DNA of 37,864 bases. Origin: Acidobacteriota bacterium (lineage in GTDB: Bacteria; Acidobacteriota; Thermoanaerobaculia; Gp7-AA8). The position numbers and the translations under genes are program-made. The DNA lies in NCBI GenBank assembly GCA_019244185.1, contig JAFATB010000017.1:1-37864 (forward strand), written 5' to 3'. The stretch's first letter is position 1. Every line of letters starts with the position of its first letter. Shown in pieces: positions 7,312 through 16,307 of this stretch. The notes beneath the pieces are model-generated. The model made no database searches and had not been told where the DNA came from. It saw nothing but the letters and a program-made list of their open reading frames with translations.

Positions 7312-9015
7312 TTGACGTTTCGCAGTCACTTCGCACAGATCACGCAAGTCGCGGCCGCGCGCCCTGAATACGGACGCGGCGTGCGCGCCGCCGTCGCCAC
7401 CATCGGCCCGCTGCTCGTCGCGCAGAGCCTCGGCTCGCCGCAGGCGATCTGGCTCGGCCTGGCCGGCTTCAACGTTGCGCTGACGGACAAAGGCGGGCCG
7501 GTGCCGCGGCGTCTCGCGGCCATGCTGCCGACGACGTTCTTCGGCGTGCTCGCGGCGACGGTGGCCGCGGTCGCCGGACAGCACCTCGCGAGCGCCGTGA
7601 TCGCGACGGCGTTGTGGGCGCTCGGCGCGGGACTCGCGCGCACGTACGGCATCACCGCGACCTCCGCGGCGACGGTGTCGCTGGCGATGTTCGTCGTGTC
7701 GCTCGGCATCCCGGAGCCGACGCTCGCCGGCGCGCTCACGCGCGGCGCGGCCACACTCCTCGGCTCCGCCGGCGCGATCGTGCTCTCGCTGCTCGTCGGT
7801 CCGTTCCGTCCGTATCGACCGGCGCGCATGGCGGTCGCACGCGTCTATCGCGCGCTGGCGCACGGCGGCGACGTCGAGGCCGCACTTCGCGACGCACGCG
7901 TGGCGCTCGCGCGCATGCGGCGCGGCCTGCAGGGCGAATCGCATCGCGGCGAGCGGTTGCTCGTCCTCGTCGAAAGCGCGGAACGCATCGCGCCCGATCC
8001 CGCGCTCGCGCCGCCCCTCGAACGCATCGCGGAGCTCATCGAGAACGAGCGCACCGATCCCACACTCGCGACCGACGGTCCGCTGCACGACGCGGTCGTC
8101 GCCGTGAACGAGCTGAATGGCCGCGCTCCGCGGCCGCAGCTCAATCTGCGCGCGCCGATCGTCAGCGCGCTGACGTGGGAGTCGGCCGTGCTGCGTCACG
8201 CGATGCGCGTGGCGGTCGTCGCCGCGCTGGCCGTCGGACTCACGTCGGCGATGCACATCGCGCGTGGCTACTGGCTCACGCTCACGGTCATCGTCGTGCT
8301 GCAGCCGTACACGTCCGCGACGTTGCAGCGCGGCCTGCAGCGCGTCGCGGGAACGATCGCGGGCGGCATCTTCGCGGCGGTGCTGCTCTCGCTCGTGCAT
8401 TCGCCGCTGCAGATGCTCGTGCTCGTGTTCATCGGCGCGGCGCTAACCGTCGCGTGGCTGCCGGTCAACTACGGGCTTTATTCGTTCGTGCTCACGCCGA
8501 CGTTCGTGCTGCTCGCGGAGATCCACGCGCTCGATCGCCATCTCGTCTGGCTCCGCATCGAGAACACGGTCTTCGGCGCGCTCCTGGCGCTCCTCGGCGC
8601 ATGGCTGCTCTGGCCCGCATCCGAGCGAGGCCGCGTGCGCGACGACGTGACGGCCGCGCTGAACGCGCTCGCCGAGTACGCGCGCTGCGTCGGCTCGTGC
8701 GATGACGCGCAGGTGGCCGAGTCGCGGCACGCGTTGCTCGTCGCGCTGAACAACGTCGAAGCGTCCGTGCAGCGACTGCTGAGCGACGACCGCGGCGAAG
8801 AGTCGGAAGCGTTCATGACCATCACCGTGTACATGCGGCGTCTCGTGAAGTCGCTCGACGGACTACGCTTCCGCGCCGAGGCGCGCGAGTTGGCCGAGCC
8901 GCTGCACGCGCTTGCGAGCGACGTGGCGGTGATGCGCGCGCCGGCTCCGTTCGGCGCCGACGCGCCGGAGCCGCTGCGCGCGATGCGCGGGGCGATTACG
9001 CGCCTCGCGCGTTGA
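7312..9015 (+). CDS. FUSC-type (YccS-like) inner-membrane protein
   Basis: A protein of about 567 aa related to the FUSC/aromatic-acid-exporter family. It has two membrane blocks, around residues 25-165 and 290-440, each of several hydrophobic helices. A cytoplasmic helical segment lies between them (about 165-285) and another at the C-terminus. The second block contains the conserved-looking R-x-A-G-T-I-A-G-G-I stretch (RVAGTIAGGIF). Family members are thought to export small aromatic acids or other toxic organics. The start is uncertain: TTG 7312 is the only near-canonical start before the first conserved stretch and has no ribosome binding site. The product here could begin slightly downstream, for example at GTG 7381. 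Confidence 0.83.
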   Translation: MTFRSHFAQITQVAAARPEYGRGVRAAVATIGPLLVAQSLGSPQAIWLGLAGFNVALTDKGGPVPRRLAAMLPTTFFGVLAATVAAVAGQHLASAVIATALWALGAGLARTYGITATSAATVSLAMFVVSLGIPEPTLAGALTRGAATLLGSAGAIVLSLLVGPFRPYRPARMAVARVYRALAHGGDVEAALRDARVALARMRRGLQGESHRGERLLVLVESAERIAPDPALAPPLERIAELIENERTDPTLATDGPLHDAVVAVNELNGRAPRPQLNLRAPIVSALTWESAVLRHAMRVAVVAALAVGLTSAMHIARGYWLTLTVIVVLQPYTSATLQRGLQRVAGTIAGGIFAAVLLSLVHSPLQMLVLVFIGAALTVAWLPVNYGLYSFVLTPTFVLLAEIHALDRHLVWLRIENTVFGALLALLGAWLLWPASERGRVRDDVTAALNALAEYARCVGSCDDAQVAESRHALLVALNNVEASVQRLLSDDRGEESEAFMTITVYMRRLVKSLDGLRFRAEARELAEPLHALASDVAVMRAPAPFGADAPEPLRAMRGAITRLAR

Positions 9016-9020
9016 CGCCG

Positions 9021-9863
9021 TTAACGCACGCCGAGCGATTCCGGCGCGCGAACGCGTCCGGCGACACCGCAGAGGATGAGCAGCGTGACGACGTACGGGA
9101 TCGCGAGCAGCAGATGGAACGGCAGCCCGTACGAGGCGGCCTGCAGCGCGTACTGCAGCGCGGCGGCGAGACCGAAGATGGCGGTGCCGAGAAGCGCGCC
9201 CTTCAGCTTCCAGCGTCCGAAGATCACGATCGAGAGCGCGATGAAGCCGCGGCCCGCGGTCATGTTCTCCGCGAAGCCGCTGGAGAGACCGAGCGAGAGA
9301 TACGCGCCGCCGAGACCGGCGAGGAATGCTTCGATCGCGAGCGCGCTCCAGCGGTAGCGCGCGACGTGCGGGACAGCGGTGGGGTTCTCGCCGCACGCGC
9401 GGAGGCGCAGGCCGAACGACGTGTTCCACAGCACGAGCGCGAGCGCGATGGGGAAGACGACCCACGCGAGCGGCAGCACGAAGTCGCCGTGCATCCGCGG
9501 CACCGACTGCACGAAGATCGCGCCCTGCTGCAGTTCCTGGTAGACGAAGCTCGTGACGCCGAGGGCGAGGAGGTTGATCGCGGTGCCGGTCACGATCTGA
9601 TCGGCGCGCATGGCGATGGCGAAGGCGCCGAAGAGTGCCGCGACGAGGAGCGCGCCGCCGACGCCGCCGAGAAATCCGATGGCGACGCTCTTCGTCAGCT
9701 GCGCCGCGAGCACCGCCGTCATCGCCGAGACGAGCATCATCCCCTCGATGCCGAGGTTGATGATGCCGCTGCGCTGCACGACCAGCTCGCCTTCGACGGC
9801 GAGGAGCAACGGCGTCGATGCGACGACGGCGAGCGGGAGAGCGTCAGCGACGAGTTCGAACAT
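9021..9863 (-). CDS. ABC transporter permease, BMP/nucleoside type (NupQ-like)
   Basis: A 280-aa polytopic permease of the branched-chain-permease-like fold used by BMP-family importers. The signature VVQRSGIINLGIEGMMLV near residues 28-45 is typical. About eight hydrophobic segments are visible. It is the last gene of a four-gene operon; its start overlaps the preceding permease gene by 20 bases. It should form a heterodimeric channel with the NupP-like permease, driven by the double ATPase and fed by the lipoprotein. The likely substrates are purine nucleosides, by family analogy only. It ends 5 bases from the convergent FUSC stop, with no room for a separate terminator. Confidence 0.9.
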   Translation of the reverse strand: MFELVADALPLAVVASTPLLLAVEGELVVQRSGIINLGIEGMMLVSAMTAVLAAQLTKSVAIGFLGGVGGALLVAALFGAFAIAMRADQIVTGTAINLLALGVTSFVYQELQQGAIFVQSVPRMHGDFVLPLAWVVFPIALALVLWNTSFGLRLRACGENPTAVPHVARYRWSALAIEAFLAGLGGAYLSLGLSSGFAENMTAGRGFIALSIVIFGRWKLKGALLGTAIFGLAAALQYALQAASYGLPFHLLLAIPYVVTLLILCGVAGRVRAPESLGVR

Positions 9864-10806
9864 AGTCGACTCCGATGAGCACGAGGATCACGACGGCCTG
9901 TCCGAGCGTCGCGACGCCGGACGAGATGCCGGCGGTGCGCTGCAGCTCGCCCGCGCCGGTCGTCAGCGCGCCGAAGAAGAGCGCGGAGGCGACGACGGCG
10001 AGCGGATGGAGTTGCGCGAGCAGCGCGACGGCGATGCCGGCGTAGCCGTAGCCGGCGGCGAAACGTTCGAAGAGGCGATGCGTGACGCCGAGGAGCTCGA
10101 TGCCGCCCGCGAGGCCGGCCGCGGCGCCGGAGACCGCCATCGCGCGCGCGAGCTGCGCGGAAACGCGAATGCCGGCCCAGCGCGCGGCGGACGGATTGAG
10201 GCCGGTCGCACGCAGGCGCAGGCCTTCCGCGGTGCGATAGAGCAGCCACCACGAGCCGATGCTCGCCGCGAGCGCGAGCACGACGCCGAAGTGCACGGAA
10301 CCGAGCGCGGGCAGCGTCGCCGCGGCGGCGTCGGTTTGCGGATACTGCGCCGCGCGTTCCTGCAGCGGGCCGTTGACGCACCAGCCGAGGAGATGGATGG
10401 CGATGAAGTTGAGGAGGATCGTCGTCAGCACTTCGGGGGCGTTGCGCCAGAGCCGCATGGCCGTCGCGAGCGACGCCCACGCCGCGCCCGCGAGCATCGC
10501 CGCAAGCAGCGAGACGATGACGCCATAGCGCGCGCCGAGCAGCCCCGCGAGCGCGCCGGCGATGAACTGCCCTTCGCCGCCGATGTTCCAGACGCCCGCG
10601 CGAAAGGCGATGGCGACGCTGAGTCCCGTCAGCAGGAGCGGCACGGATTTCAGCAGCGTCCCCGCGATCGCGAATGGCGAGCCGACCGAGCCGCGCACGA
10701 GGATCGCGAGCAGCTCGCGCGGATCGTGCCCGAACGCGAGCGCGGAGAGCGCGAGGAGCAGGAGCGCGACGCACGCGGCTGCGGCGGCGATGAGGAGGCG
10801 CTTCAT
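9844..10806 (-). CDS. ABC transporter permease, BMP/nucleoside type (NupP-like)
   Basis: A 320-aa permease with an N-terminal signal-anchor helix and about eight further hydrophobic segments. The family motif is VAIAFRAGVWNIGGEGQFIAG. Its ATG (10806) overlaps the TGA of the ATPase gene (10803-10805), and its own end overlaps the NupQ-like start. It pairs with the second permease in the BMP-type importer. Length is slightly short of the usual 340-350 aa, without visible loss of the conserved core. Confidence 0.9.
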   Translation of the reverse strand: MKRLLIAAAAACVALLLLALSALAFGHDPRELLAILVRGSVGSPFAIAGTLLKSVPLLLTGLSVAIAFRAGVWNIGGEGQFIAGALAGLLGARYGVIVSLLAAMLAGAAWASLATAMRLWRNAPEVLTTILLNFIAIHLLGWCVNGPLQERAAQYPQTDAAAATLPALGSVHFGVVLALAASIGSWWLLYRTAEGLRLRATGLNPSAARWAGIRVSAQLARAMAVSGAAAGLAGGIELLGVTHRLFERFAAGYGYAGIAVALLAQLHPLAVVASALFFGALTTGAGELQRTAGISSGVATLGQAVVILVLIGVDYVRTRR

Positions 10807-12098
10807 GCGACGCCTGCCATCAGTTTCCCGACCCGCGCCGCCGCCTCCGCCCGCCCGAGCCGTTCGCTGAGTTTTTTGCGATAAATCACGTGCAGCGCGT
10901 CGGCGAGTGCGAACGCCTCGTCGAGATCGGACGTGATCAGCAGGATCGCGGCGCCGTTTGCGGCAGCGGCGCGGAGCTGGTCGTGCACGAAGCGCGTGGC
11001 CTCGAGGTCGAGTCCGCGCGTCGGTTCCGCGGCGACGATGACGCGCGGCTTGCGCTCGAGCTCGCGGGCGAGGACGAGCTTCTGCTGGTTGCCGCCGGAG
11101 AGATCACCGGCGCGCTGCAGCGGTCCGCGTGCGCGGATCGAGTAGAGCGCGATCATCGTCTCCGCGTGTTTCGCGGCCGCGCGCGGATTCCAGCGCGATG
11201 CTTTGAGCGCGAGATTCTCGGCGAGCGTCATCGCCGCGACGATGCCGTCGCGCGTGCGGTCTTCGGGAATGTGCCCCGCGTCCGGCAACGCATCGCGTAG
11301 CCGCGCGGCGAGCTCCGTCTGCCCGTTGCCCGCGACGCCGACCACCGCGACGATCTCGCCCGCGTGCAGCACGAGTCCTTCGCGGTCGAGCGCCACCTCG
11401 CCGCGCGCGCGTTCGTGCGCGGGAGGCGGGGAGGGAGGGGAGGCGACCATGACGCGCGCGAGCGACTCGGCATTCGTGTCGGACGCGCGCGTGTCGAGCA
11501 CCAGCCGTCCGCCGCGCATCACCACGACGCGTTCCGCGACGGCCATTACCTCCGGCAGTTTGTGGCTGATGAACGTGACCGCGGTGCCGCTCGCGGCGAG
11601 GCGGCGCATCACGCGAAACAGCTCTTCCGCTTCGTGCGGCGTCAGCACCGCGGTCGGCTCGTCGAGGATCAGCGTCGACGGCTTCGTCGCGATCGCCTTG
11701 ATCAGCTCGAGCTTCGACTTCTCGCCGACCGAGAGCATCTCGACGCGCCGCTGCACGTTCGTGAGAGCGATGCCGGATTCCGCGATCACGGCTTCGGCAC
11801 GGCGTTCGAGCGCGCGGCGCGTGGCGAAACGGAAGTCGATGCCGAGGGCCAGGTTCTCGGCGATGGTCAACTCGTTGACCAGAACGAAGTGTTGATGGAC
11901 GAGCGCGACGCCGCCGCGGCTCGCGACGCGTCCGGCATCCGGCGCGAGCTCGCCGGCGGCGATGCGCATCAGCGTCGTCTTGCCCGCGCCGTTCTCGCCG
12001 ACCACGGCCACGATCGTGCCGGCGTCGAGGGTCAGCGACACGTCGTCGACGGCGCGATGCGCGCCGAACAACTTGCCGATGTGCTCGAGGCGTAACAA
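10803..12098 (-). CDS. ABC transporter ATP-binding protein with two nucleotide-binding domains (NupO/RbsA-like)
   Basis: A 431-aa tandem ATPase. Domain 1 has Walker A GENGAGKTT (Lys40), VHQHF Q-loop, signature LSVGEKSKLEL and Walker B LILDEP (145-148). Domain 2 has the degenerate loop GVAGNGQTEL usual for the second half of this family, the signature LSGGNQQKLVLARE and the Walker-B-like region VIVAAEPTRGLD. The family norm is about 500 aa; the shortfall lies mostly in domain 2 between its Walker A region and signature, where the text is compressed (for example DAGHIPEDRTRDG). The start is TTG 12098, directly abutting the TAG of the lipoprotein gene; the frame from there matches the family N-terminus. 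It energises import with the two downstream permeases. Confidence 0.91.
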   Translation of the reverse strand: MLRLEHIGKLFGAHRAVDDVSLTLDAGTIVAVVGENGAGKTTLMRIAAGELAPDAGRVASRGGVALVHQHFVLVNELTIAENLALGIDFRFATRRALERRAEAVIAESGIALTNVQRRVEMLSVGEKSKLELIKAIATKPSTLILDEPTAVLTPHEAEELFRVMRRLAASGTAVTFISHKLPEVMAVAERVVVMRGGRLVLDTRASDTNAESLARVMVASPPSPPPAHERARGEVALDREGLVLHAGEIVAVVGVAGNGQTELAARLRDALPDAGHIPEDRTRDGIVAAMTLAENLALKASRWNPRAAAKHAETMIALYSIRARGPLQRAGDLSGGNQQKLVLARELERKPRVIVAAEPTRGLDLEATRFVHDQLRAAAANGAAILLITSDLDEAFALADALHVIYRKKLSERLGRAEAAARVGKLMAGVA

Positions 12099-13115
12099 CT
12101 AGAACCCGAGCGGCACCTGCAACGCGCCCTGCTTGATCTGCGCTTCGAGGCGCTCCACCTCGGCCACCGTCGCCGGCGCGAGCGTTCCTTTCAGCTTCTC
12201 GTTCCACTCCAGCGTGACGATGCCGTTGGCCATGCCGAACATCTGGATCTCTGGCTTGAACTGCTTGTCGCGCACGGTCTTCGCCATGCGCACGAACGCG
12301 CCGGGGACGTCGAGCACGGCCGACGCGACGATGACGTCGGGCGCGAGATCGTTCTGATTCTTGTTCGAGCCGAAGCAGCGGATCTTCCGCTCGCTGCACG
12401 CCTGAAAGACGCCGCGTCCGGCCTCGTTGGCCTGATGGAAGACGAAGTCGGCGCCGGCGTTGATGAGCGAGAGCGTGGCCACTTTCGCGGCGCCCAGGTC
12501 ATCGAAGTTGCCGGTGTAGATCTCCTTCACTTCGAACTTCGGATTCACCGAATGCGCGCCGGCCTTGAAGGCCTCGAACGTCGACGCAATCGACGGGAGG
12601 TTGATGCCGCCGACGAGACCGGCCTTGCCGGTTTTCGATTCGCGCGCGGCGATGACGCCGAGGAGGTAGGTCGCTTCCTCGAGTCGGAAGCGCATCGGCG
12701 CGACGTTGCGCGCCACCGTGCTGCCGGACGTCGTCACGAACATCGTGTCGGGATACTCGGCGCCGGCTTTCTTCGCCGCGTCCTGGAACTCGAAGCCGTG
12801 GCCGAAGGCGAGGTCGAACTTCTTCGCGCCGTACGAGCGGAAGCCTTCATCGAACTCGGCGGGCGTCTTCGTCTCCTGATGCGAGATCTCGGCGCCGAGC
12901 TCTTTCTGGATGCGCTGCATGCCTTCCCACGCGATCGCGTTCCAGCCGCCGTCGTTGATCGAGCCGGGCGTGAGCAGGCCGACGCGGAACGGCTTCGACG
13001 TGGATGCGGCACCGCGCGTTGCCGCGGGCGCCGTCGAAGTGTTTGCGGGCGCGGACGTTTCCGGTTTCGCGCAGGCGAGGACGAGGAAGGCAAAGGCAAG
13101 CACGGCACGTTTCAT
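12099..13115 (-). CDS. BMP family substrate-binding lipoprotein
   Basis: A 338-aa periplasmic binding lipoprotein, first gene of the BMP importer operon. The lipobox LVLAC places the lipidated Cys at residue 15, followed by a Thr/Ala/Pro linker to about residue 42. The binding domain then begins with FRVGLLTPGSINDGGWN, typical of the Bmp family, and ends near residue 338. Members such as PnrA bind purine nucleosides. The stop TAG (12099-12101) is followed immediately by the TTG start of the ATPase. The gene is divergent from the acidic 65-aa protein, with 79 bases between them. Confidence 0.93.
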   Translation of the reverse strand: MKRAVLAFAFLVLACAKPETSAPANTSTAPAATRGAASTSKPFRVGLLTPGSINDGGWNAIAWEGMQRIQKELGAEISHQETKTPAEFDEGFRSYGAKKFDLAFGHGFEFQDAAKKAGAEYPDTMFVTTSGSTVARNVAPMRFRLEEATYLLGVIAARESKTGKAGLVGGINLPSIASTFEAFKAGAHSVNPKFEVKEIYTGNFDDLGAAKVATLSLINAGADFVFHQANEAGRGVFQACSERKIRCFGSNKNQNDLAPDVIVASAVLDVPGAFVRMAKTVRDKQFKPEIQMFGMANGIVTLEWNEKLKGTLAPATVAEVERLEAQIKQGALQVPLGF

Positions 13116-13194
13116 AAGCCGCGGATTTTACGGGTTGCTTGTTGACGCTGGCCAGAGGTATACGGTTTGCGGGAGAAGCACGAAGGAGGAAGTG

Positions 13195-13392
13195 ATGGAC
13201 GACATCGATCGCAACGACGGCGCCGACTACGAAGACGAGGACGAACAGATCGAGCAGATGATCATCGAGAACGGGATCCTGCTGCACAGTCTCTCGACGC
13301 TTTTGGTGCGCAAGGGCATCCTCAAGCAGGAAGAGATCGACGCGGAGATGGACCGTCTCTACGACGAGATGGAGAACTTCGAGCAGCAGTAG
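13195..13392 (+). CDS. Small acidic helical protein, 65 aa
   Basis: A short, strongly acidic protein: an Asp/Glu-rich N-terminus (about residues 1-19), then an amphipathic helical stretch IIENGILLHSLSTLLVRKG and a helix-turn containing KQEEIDAEMDRLYDEME. No family is recognised with confidence. The pattern of V/L-R-K-G-I-L-x-x-E-E-I-D-x-E-x-D/E is seen in many small uncharacterised bacterial proteins and in N-terminal segments of some nitrile-hydratase accessory proteins. AAGGAGGA at 13183-13190 ends 4 bases before ATG 13195, which decides the start; GTG 13192 is directly before it in frame. The excellent ribosome binding site and non-random composition support a real gene. Cytoplasmic, function unknown. 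Confidence 0.75.
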   Translation: MDDIDRNDGADYEDEDEQIEQMIIENGILLHSLSTLLVRKGILKQEEIDAEMDRLYDEMENFEQQ

Positions 13393-13483
13393 CGCACGGC
13401 CGCGGCTGGCGGGCTGGGGAAGCAGGTCCGGTCCGTCGCTGTTGATGCCCGGCGACGATCCGTCGGAAGGTGGATAGAACCTG

Positions 13484-15052
13484 ATGAGATTCCGTACGTT
13501 CCTCAGTGCTGCTCTCGTGGCCGGCCTCGCCGGCAGCGCATTCGCGCTCACGTCCGAGCACACCGACTGGGGCCGCGGCGCCGTGCAGTTCCTCATGACG
13601 CACGACGAGGCGGCGAAGTGGAAGACGATCCAGAACGACGCCGACGCGGACGCGTTCATCGCCCTCTTCTGGGCGCGGCGCGATCCGACGCCCAACACCC
13701 CGCGCAACGAGTACCGCGAGCAGATCGAAGAGCGCATCCGCTACGCGGACGAGCACTTCGGCACCGGCAAGACGAAAGGCTCGATGACCGATCGCGGTCA
13801 CGCGCTCGTCGTCTACGGCGCGCCCGCGAAGGTCGTGCAGAGTACGACGCAGGACACCTCGTCGCCCGACACGAGCTCCGGCGGGATGTCGAACGACGCG
13901 GCCGCGTCGTCGCCCGACGCGATGACGTGGACCTACAACGACGAGCCGGTCTTCCAGACGGCGACGACGTCGCTGCGTTTCGTCGACCGCTTCCACACCG
14001 GCGACTGGCGCCTCGACCGCAAGTTCGACGCGGCGTCGCAGGATCGCGCGATCGCGCGCGGCATCACGCAGCCGAACCTCACCGCGCCGCCGCAACTCGC
14101 GCAGCAGTCCGCGCCCGTTGCCGCGGCGCCCGCTCCGGCTCCCGCGCCCGCCGCACCGGCCGTCGCGTCGCTGCAGAGCGAAGCGCTGCGCGCGGCGGTC
14201 GAGAGCTTCAAGGCCGCGGCGACGAATCCGTACGAGAAGTCGCCGTCGTACCTCGCGTGGGACGAAGAGATCACCAACACGGGCGATTACTTCGTGCCGG
14301 TCGTGCTGTACGTGCCGAAGACGTCCGGCATCGCGCCGTCGTCGGGCCTCACGTTCTTCGGCGTCGTCGAAGACGCGAGCGGCAAGACGGTCGCGGCGTT
14401 CGAGCAGCCGGCACATCTCAACGCGACGAAGGACGATCTCTTCATCGACACCTCGTTCCCGCAGCTGCCCGCGGGCGCGTCGCGTGCGATCGTCGGTCTC
14501 GCCGACAACGGCAAGGTCGTGACGATGGCGTCGCAGCCGATGACGCTCGCCGGCACGATCGACAAGACCGCGTCCGCGAGCGGACGGCTCATCCTGTCGA
14601 ACAACGTCTTCGCGATGAAGGAAGCGCAGAAGCCGACCGAGCCGTTCGCGTACGGCGGCCTCAAAGTCATCCCGAAGGCCGACAAGACGTTCCATCGCTC
14701 GGACGATCTCGCGTACTTTGTCGAGCTGCGCAATCCCGGCGTCGTCGATCCCACGGCGGGCAACAGCGCGGTCGTGCCGGTCAACGGCGATCCGACGCCG
14801 ATGCCGAAGTTGCAGGTGAAGCTCGATCTCGAAGGGACCGAGCGCGACGGCGGAAAGAAGATCCACTCCGCGCTGCCGCTGCGCGAGATGCCCGCCTTCG
14901 CCGTGAAGGGCATCCCCGGCCGCTTCGGCCTCGGCAGCGACATTCCGCTCGCGTCATTCAAGCCGGGCGACTACACGTTCACGGTCAAGATCATCGACAC
15001 GGTGAAGAAGACTTCGTACACGGTTTCGGACTCTTTCAAGCTGGTCGAGTAG
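13484..15052 (+). CDS. Secreted GWxTD-domain-like protein
   Basis: A 522-aa exported protein with signal peptide [21 protein letters not shown]. Residues about 25-120 fit the GWxTD domain: a W-G-x-G-x-V-x-F-L-M-T-x-x-E start, [20 protein letters not shown] and [13 protein letters not shown]. The diagnostic GWxTD motif itself reads GSMTD here. A Pro/Ala linker lies near residues 205-227. The C-terminal half (about 230-520) is beta-rich and may hold Ig-like or similar domains, with no motif I can name. GWxTD proteins are frequent in Acidobacteriota and related phyla and have no settled function; they are presumed periplasmic or cell-envelope proteins. ATG 13484 starts the signal peptide. RibBA follows after 13 bases. 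Confidence 0.8.
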   Translation: MRFRTFLSAALVAGLAGSAFALTSEHTDWGRGAVQFLMTHDEAAKWKTIQNDADADAFIALFWARRDPTPNTPRNEYREQIEERIRYADEHFGTGKTKGSMTDRGHALVVYGAPAKVVQSTTQDTSSPDTSSGGMSNDAAASSPDAMTWTYNDEPVFQTATTSLRFVDRFHTGDWRLDRKFDAASQDRAIARGITQPNLTAPPQLAQQSAPVAAAPAPAPAPAAPAVASLQSEALRAAVESFKAAATNPYEKSPSYLAWDEEITNTGDYFVPVVLYVPKTSGIAPSSGLTFFGVVEDASGKTVAAFEQPAHLNATKDDLFIDTSFPQLPAGASRAIVGLADNGKVVTMASQPMTLAGTIDKTASASGRLILSNNVFAMKEAQKPTEPFAYGGLKVIPKADKTFHRSDDLAYFVELRNPGVVDPTAGNSAVVPVNGDPTPMPKLQVKLDLEGTERDGGKKIHSALPLREMPAFAVKGIPGRFGLGSDIPLASFKPGDYTFTVKIIDTVKKTSYTVSDSFKLVE

Positions 15053-15065
15053 AATTAATTCAGGA

Positions 15066-16280
15066 ATGGCGTCCACTATGCCCTTTGCCACCATCGAAGA
15101 AGCGGCCGAGCTCTATCGCCGCGGACAGTTCGTGATCATCGTCGACGACGAGGATCGCGAGAACGAGGGAGACCTCTGCATCGCGGCGGAGAACGTCACG
15201 CCCGAGGCCGTGAACTTCATGGCGCGGTTCGGGCGGGGACTGATCTGCCTCGCGCTCACGGAAGAGCGTTGCAACGAGCTCGACCTGCCGCTGATGGTGG
15301 AGAACAACACCGCCACGTTCGGCACCGCGTTCACGGTGTCGATCGAGGCGCGCGGACGCGTGACGACCGGCATCTCGGCGTTCGATCGCGCGGAGACCGT
15401 GCGCGTGGCCATCGATCCGAAGACGCGGCCGCTGGATCTCGCGCGGCCGGGACACGTCTTTCCGCTGCGCGCGAAAAAGGGCGGCGTGCTCAAACGCGCC
15501 GGCCAGACCGAGGCGTCGGTGGATCTCGCGGCCATCGCGGGGCTCACGCCGGCGTCGGTCATCTGCGAGATCATGAACGAGGACGGCACGATGGCGCGGC
15601 TCGCGGACCTGCGCGAGTTCGCCGTGAAGCACGGCCTCAAGATCATCTCCGTCGCGGACATCATCAAGTACCGCATGCAGACGGAGAAGCACGTGCACTG
15701 CCTCGCGTCGCCGAAGCTGCCGACGGACTACGGCGAGTTCCGCGTGTACGCGTACAAGAGCGACATCACCGGCGAGGAGCACGTCGCGCTGGTGAAGGGC
15801 GAGATCCACGAGGATGACGAGGTGCTCGTGCGCGTGCATTCGTCGTGTCTCACCGGCGACGTCTTCCACTCCAGCCGCTGCGACTGCGGCGATCAGCTCG
15901 AGCGCGCGTTCGCGCTGATCGAGAAGGAAGGGAAGGGCGTCGTTCTTTATCTGCTGCAGGAAGGACGCGGCATCGGCCTCGTGAACAAGCTGCGCGCGTA
16001 CGAGCTGCAGGACCAGGGCGACGACACCATCGAGGCGAACGCGAAGCTCGGCTTCGCTCCCGACATCCGCAACTACGGCACCGGCTCTCAGATCCTCCGC
16101 GACCTCGGCGTGCGCAAGATCCGCCTGATGACGAACAACCCGGCCAAGTTCGTGGCGATCGAGGGCTTCGGCCTCGAGATCGTCGCGCGCGTGCCGCTCG
16201 AGATCGCGCCGTCGCTGACGACGAAGAAGTATCTCGAGACGAAGAAAAAGAAGCTCGGGCACATTCTCGAACTGGTCTGA
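15066..16280 (+). CDS. ribBA: Bifunctional 3,4-dihydroxy-2-butanone-4-phosphate synthase / GTP cyclohydrolase II
   Basis: A 404-aa cytoplasmic enzyme supplying both precursors of riboflavin. The N-terminal half (about 6-205) makes dihydroxybutanone phosphate from ribulose 5-phosphate and shows [10 protein letters not shown] (27-36), [10 protein letters not shown] (His130) and [11 protein letters not shown]. The C-terminal half (about 208-402) is GTP cyclohydrolase II with zinc ligands Cys261, Cys272 and Cys274 ([18 protein letters not shown]), LQEGRGIGL and NYGTGSQIL. One oddity: the conserved GHTE motif of the synthase reads GQTE, so the usual metal-ligand His is Gln147. The start is ATG 15066 (an in-frame ATG at 15078 is also possible). 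No FMN riboswitch fits in the 13 bases before it. Confidence 0.95.
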   Translation: MASTMPFATIEEAAELYRRGQFVIIVDDEDRENEGDLCIAAENVTPEAVNFMARFGRGLICLALTEERCNELDLPLMVENNTATFGTAFTVSIEARGRVTTGISAFDRAETVRVAIDPKTRPLDLARPGHVFPLRAKKGGVLKRAGQTEASVDLAAIAGLTPASVICEIMNEDGTMARLADLREFAVKHGLKIISVADIIKYRMQTEKHVHCLASPKLPTDYGEFRVYAYKSDITGEEHVALVKGEIHEDDEVLVRVHSSCLTGDVFHSSRCDCGDQLERAFALIEKEGKGVVLYLLQEGRGIGLVNKLRAYELQDQGDDTIEANAKLGFAPDIRNYGTGSQILRDLGVRKIRLMTNNPAKFVAIEGFGLEIVARVPLEIAPSLTTKKYLETKKKKLGHILELV

Positions 16281-16307
16281 GGCGCGACCGCAGTATGATC
16301 CGCGCCG

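Noticed and set aside
13142..13164. TTGACG and TATACG as a promoter for the 65-aa protein
   Set aside because: The spacer is only 11 bases. Using TTGCTT at 13135-13140 instead gives 18 bases, but that box matches poorly.
15053..15065. FMN riboswitch before ribBA
   Set aside because: Only 13 bases separate the upstream stop from the start, far too short, and the motif is not seen in the preceding coding sequence.
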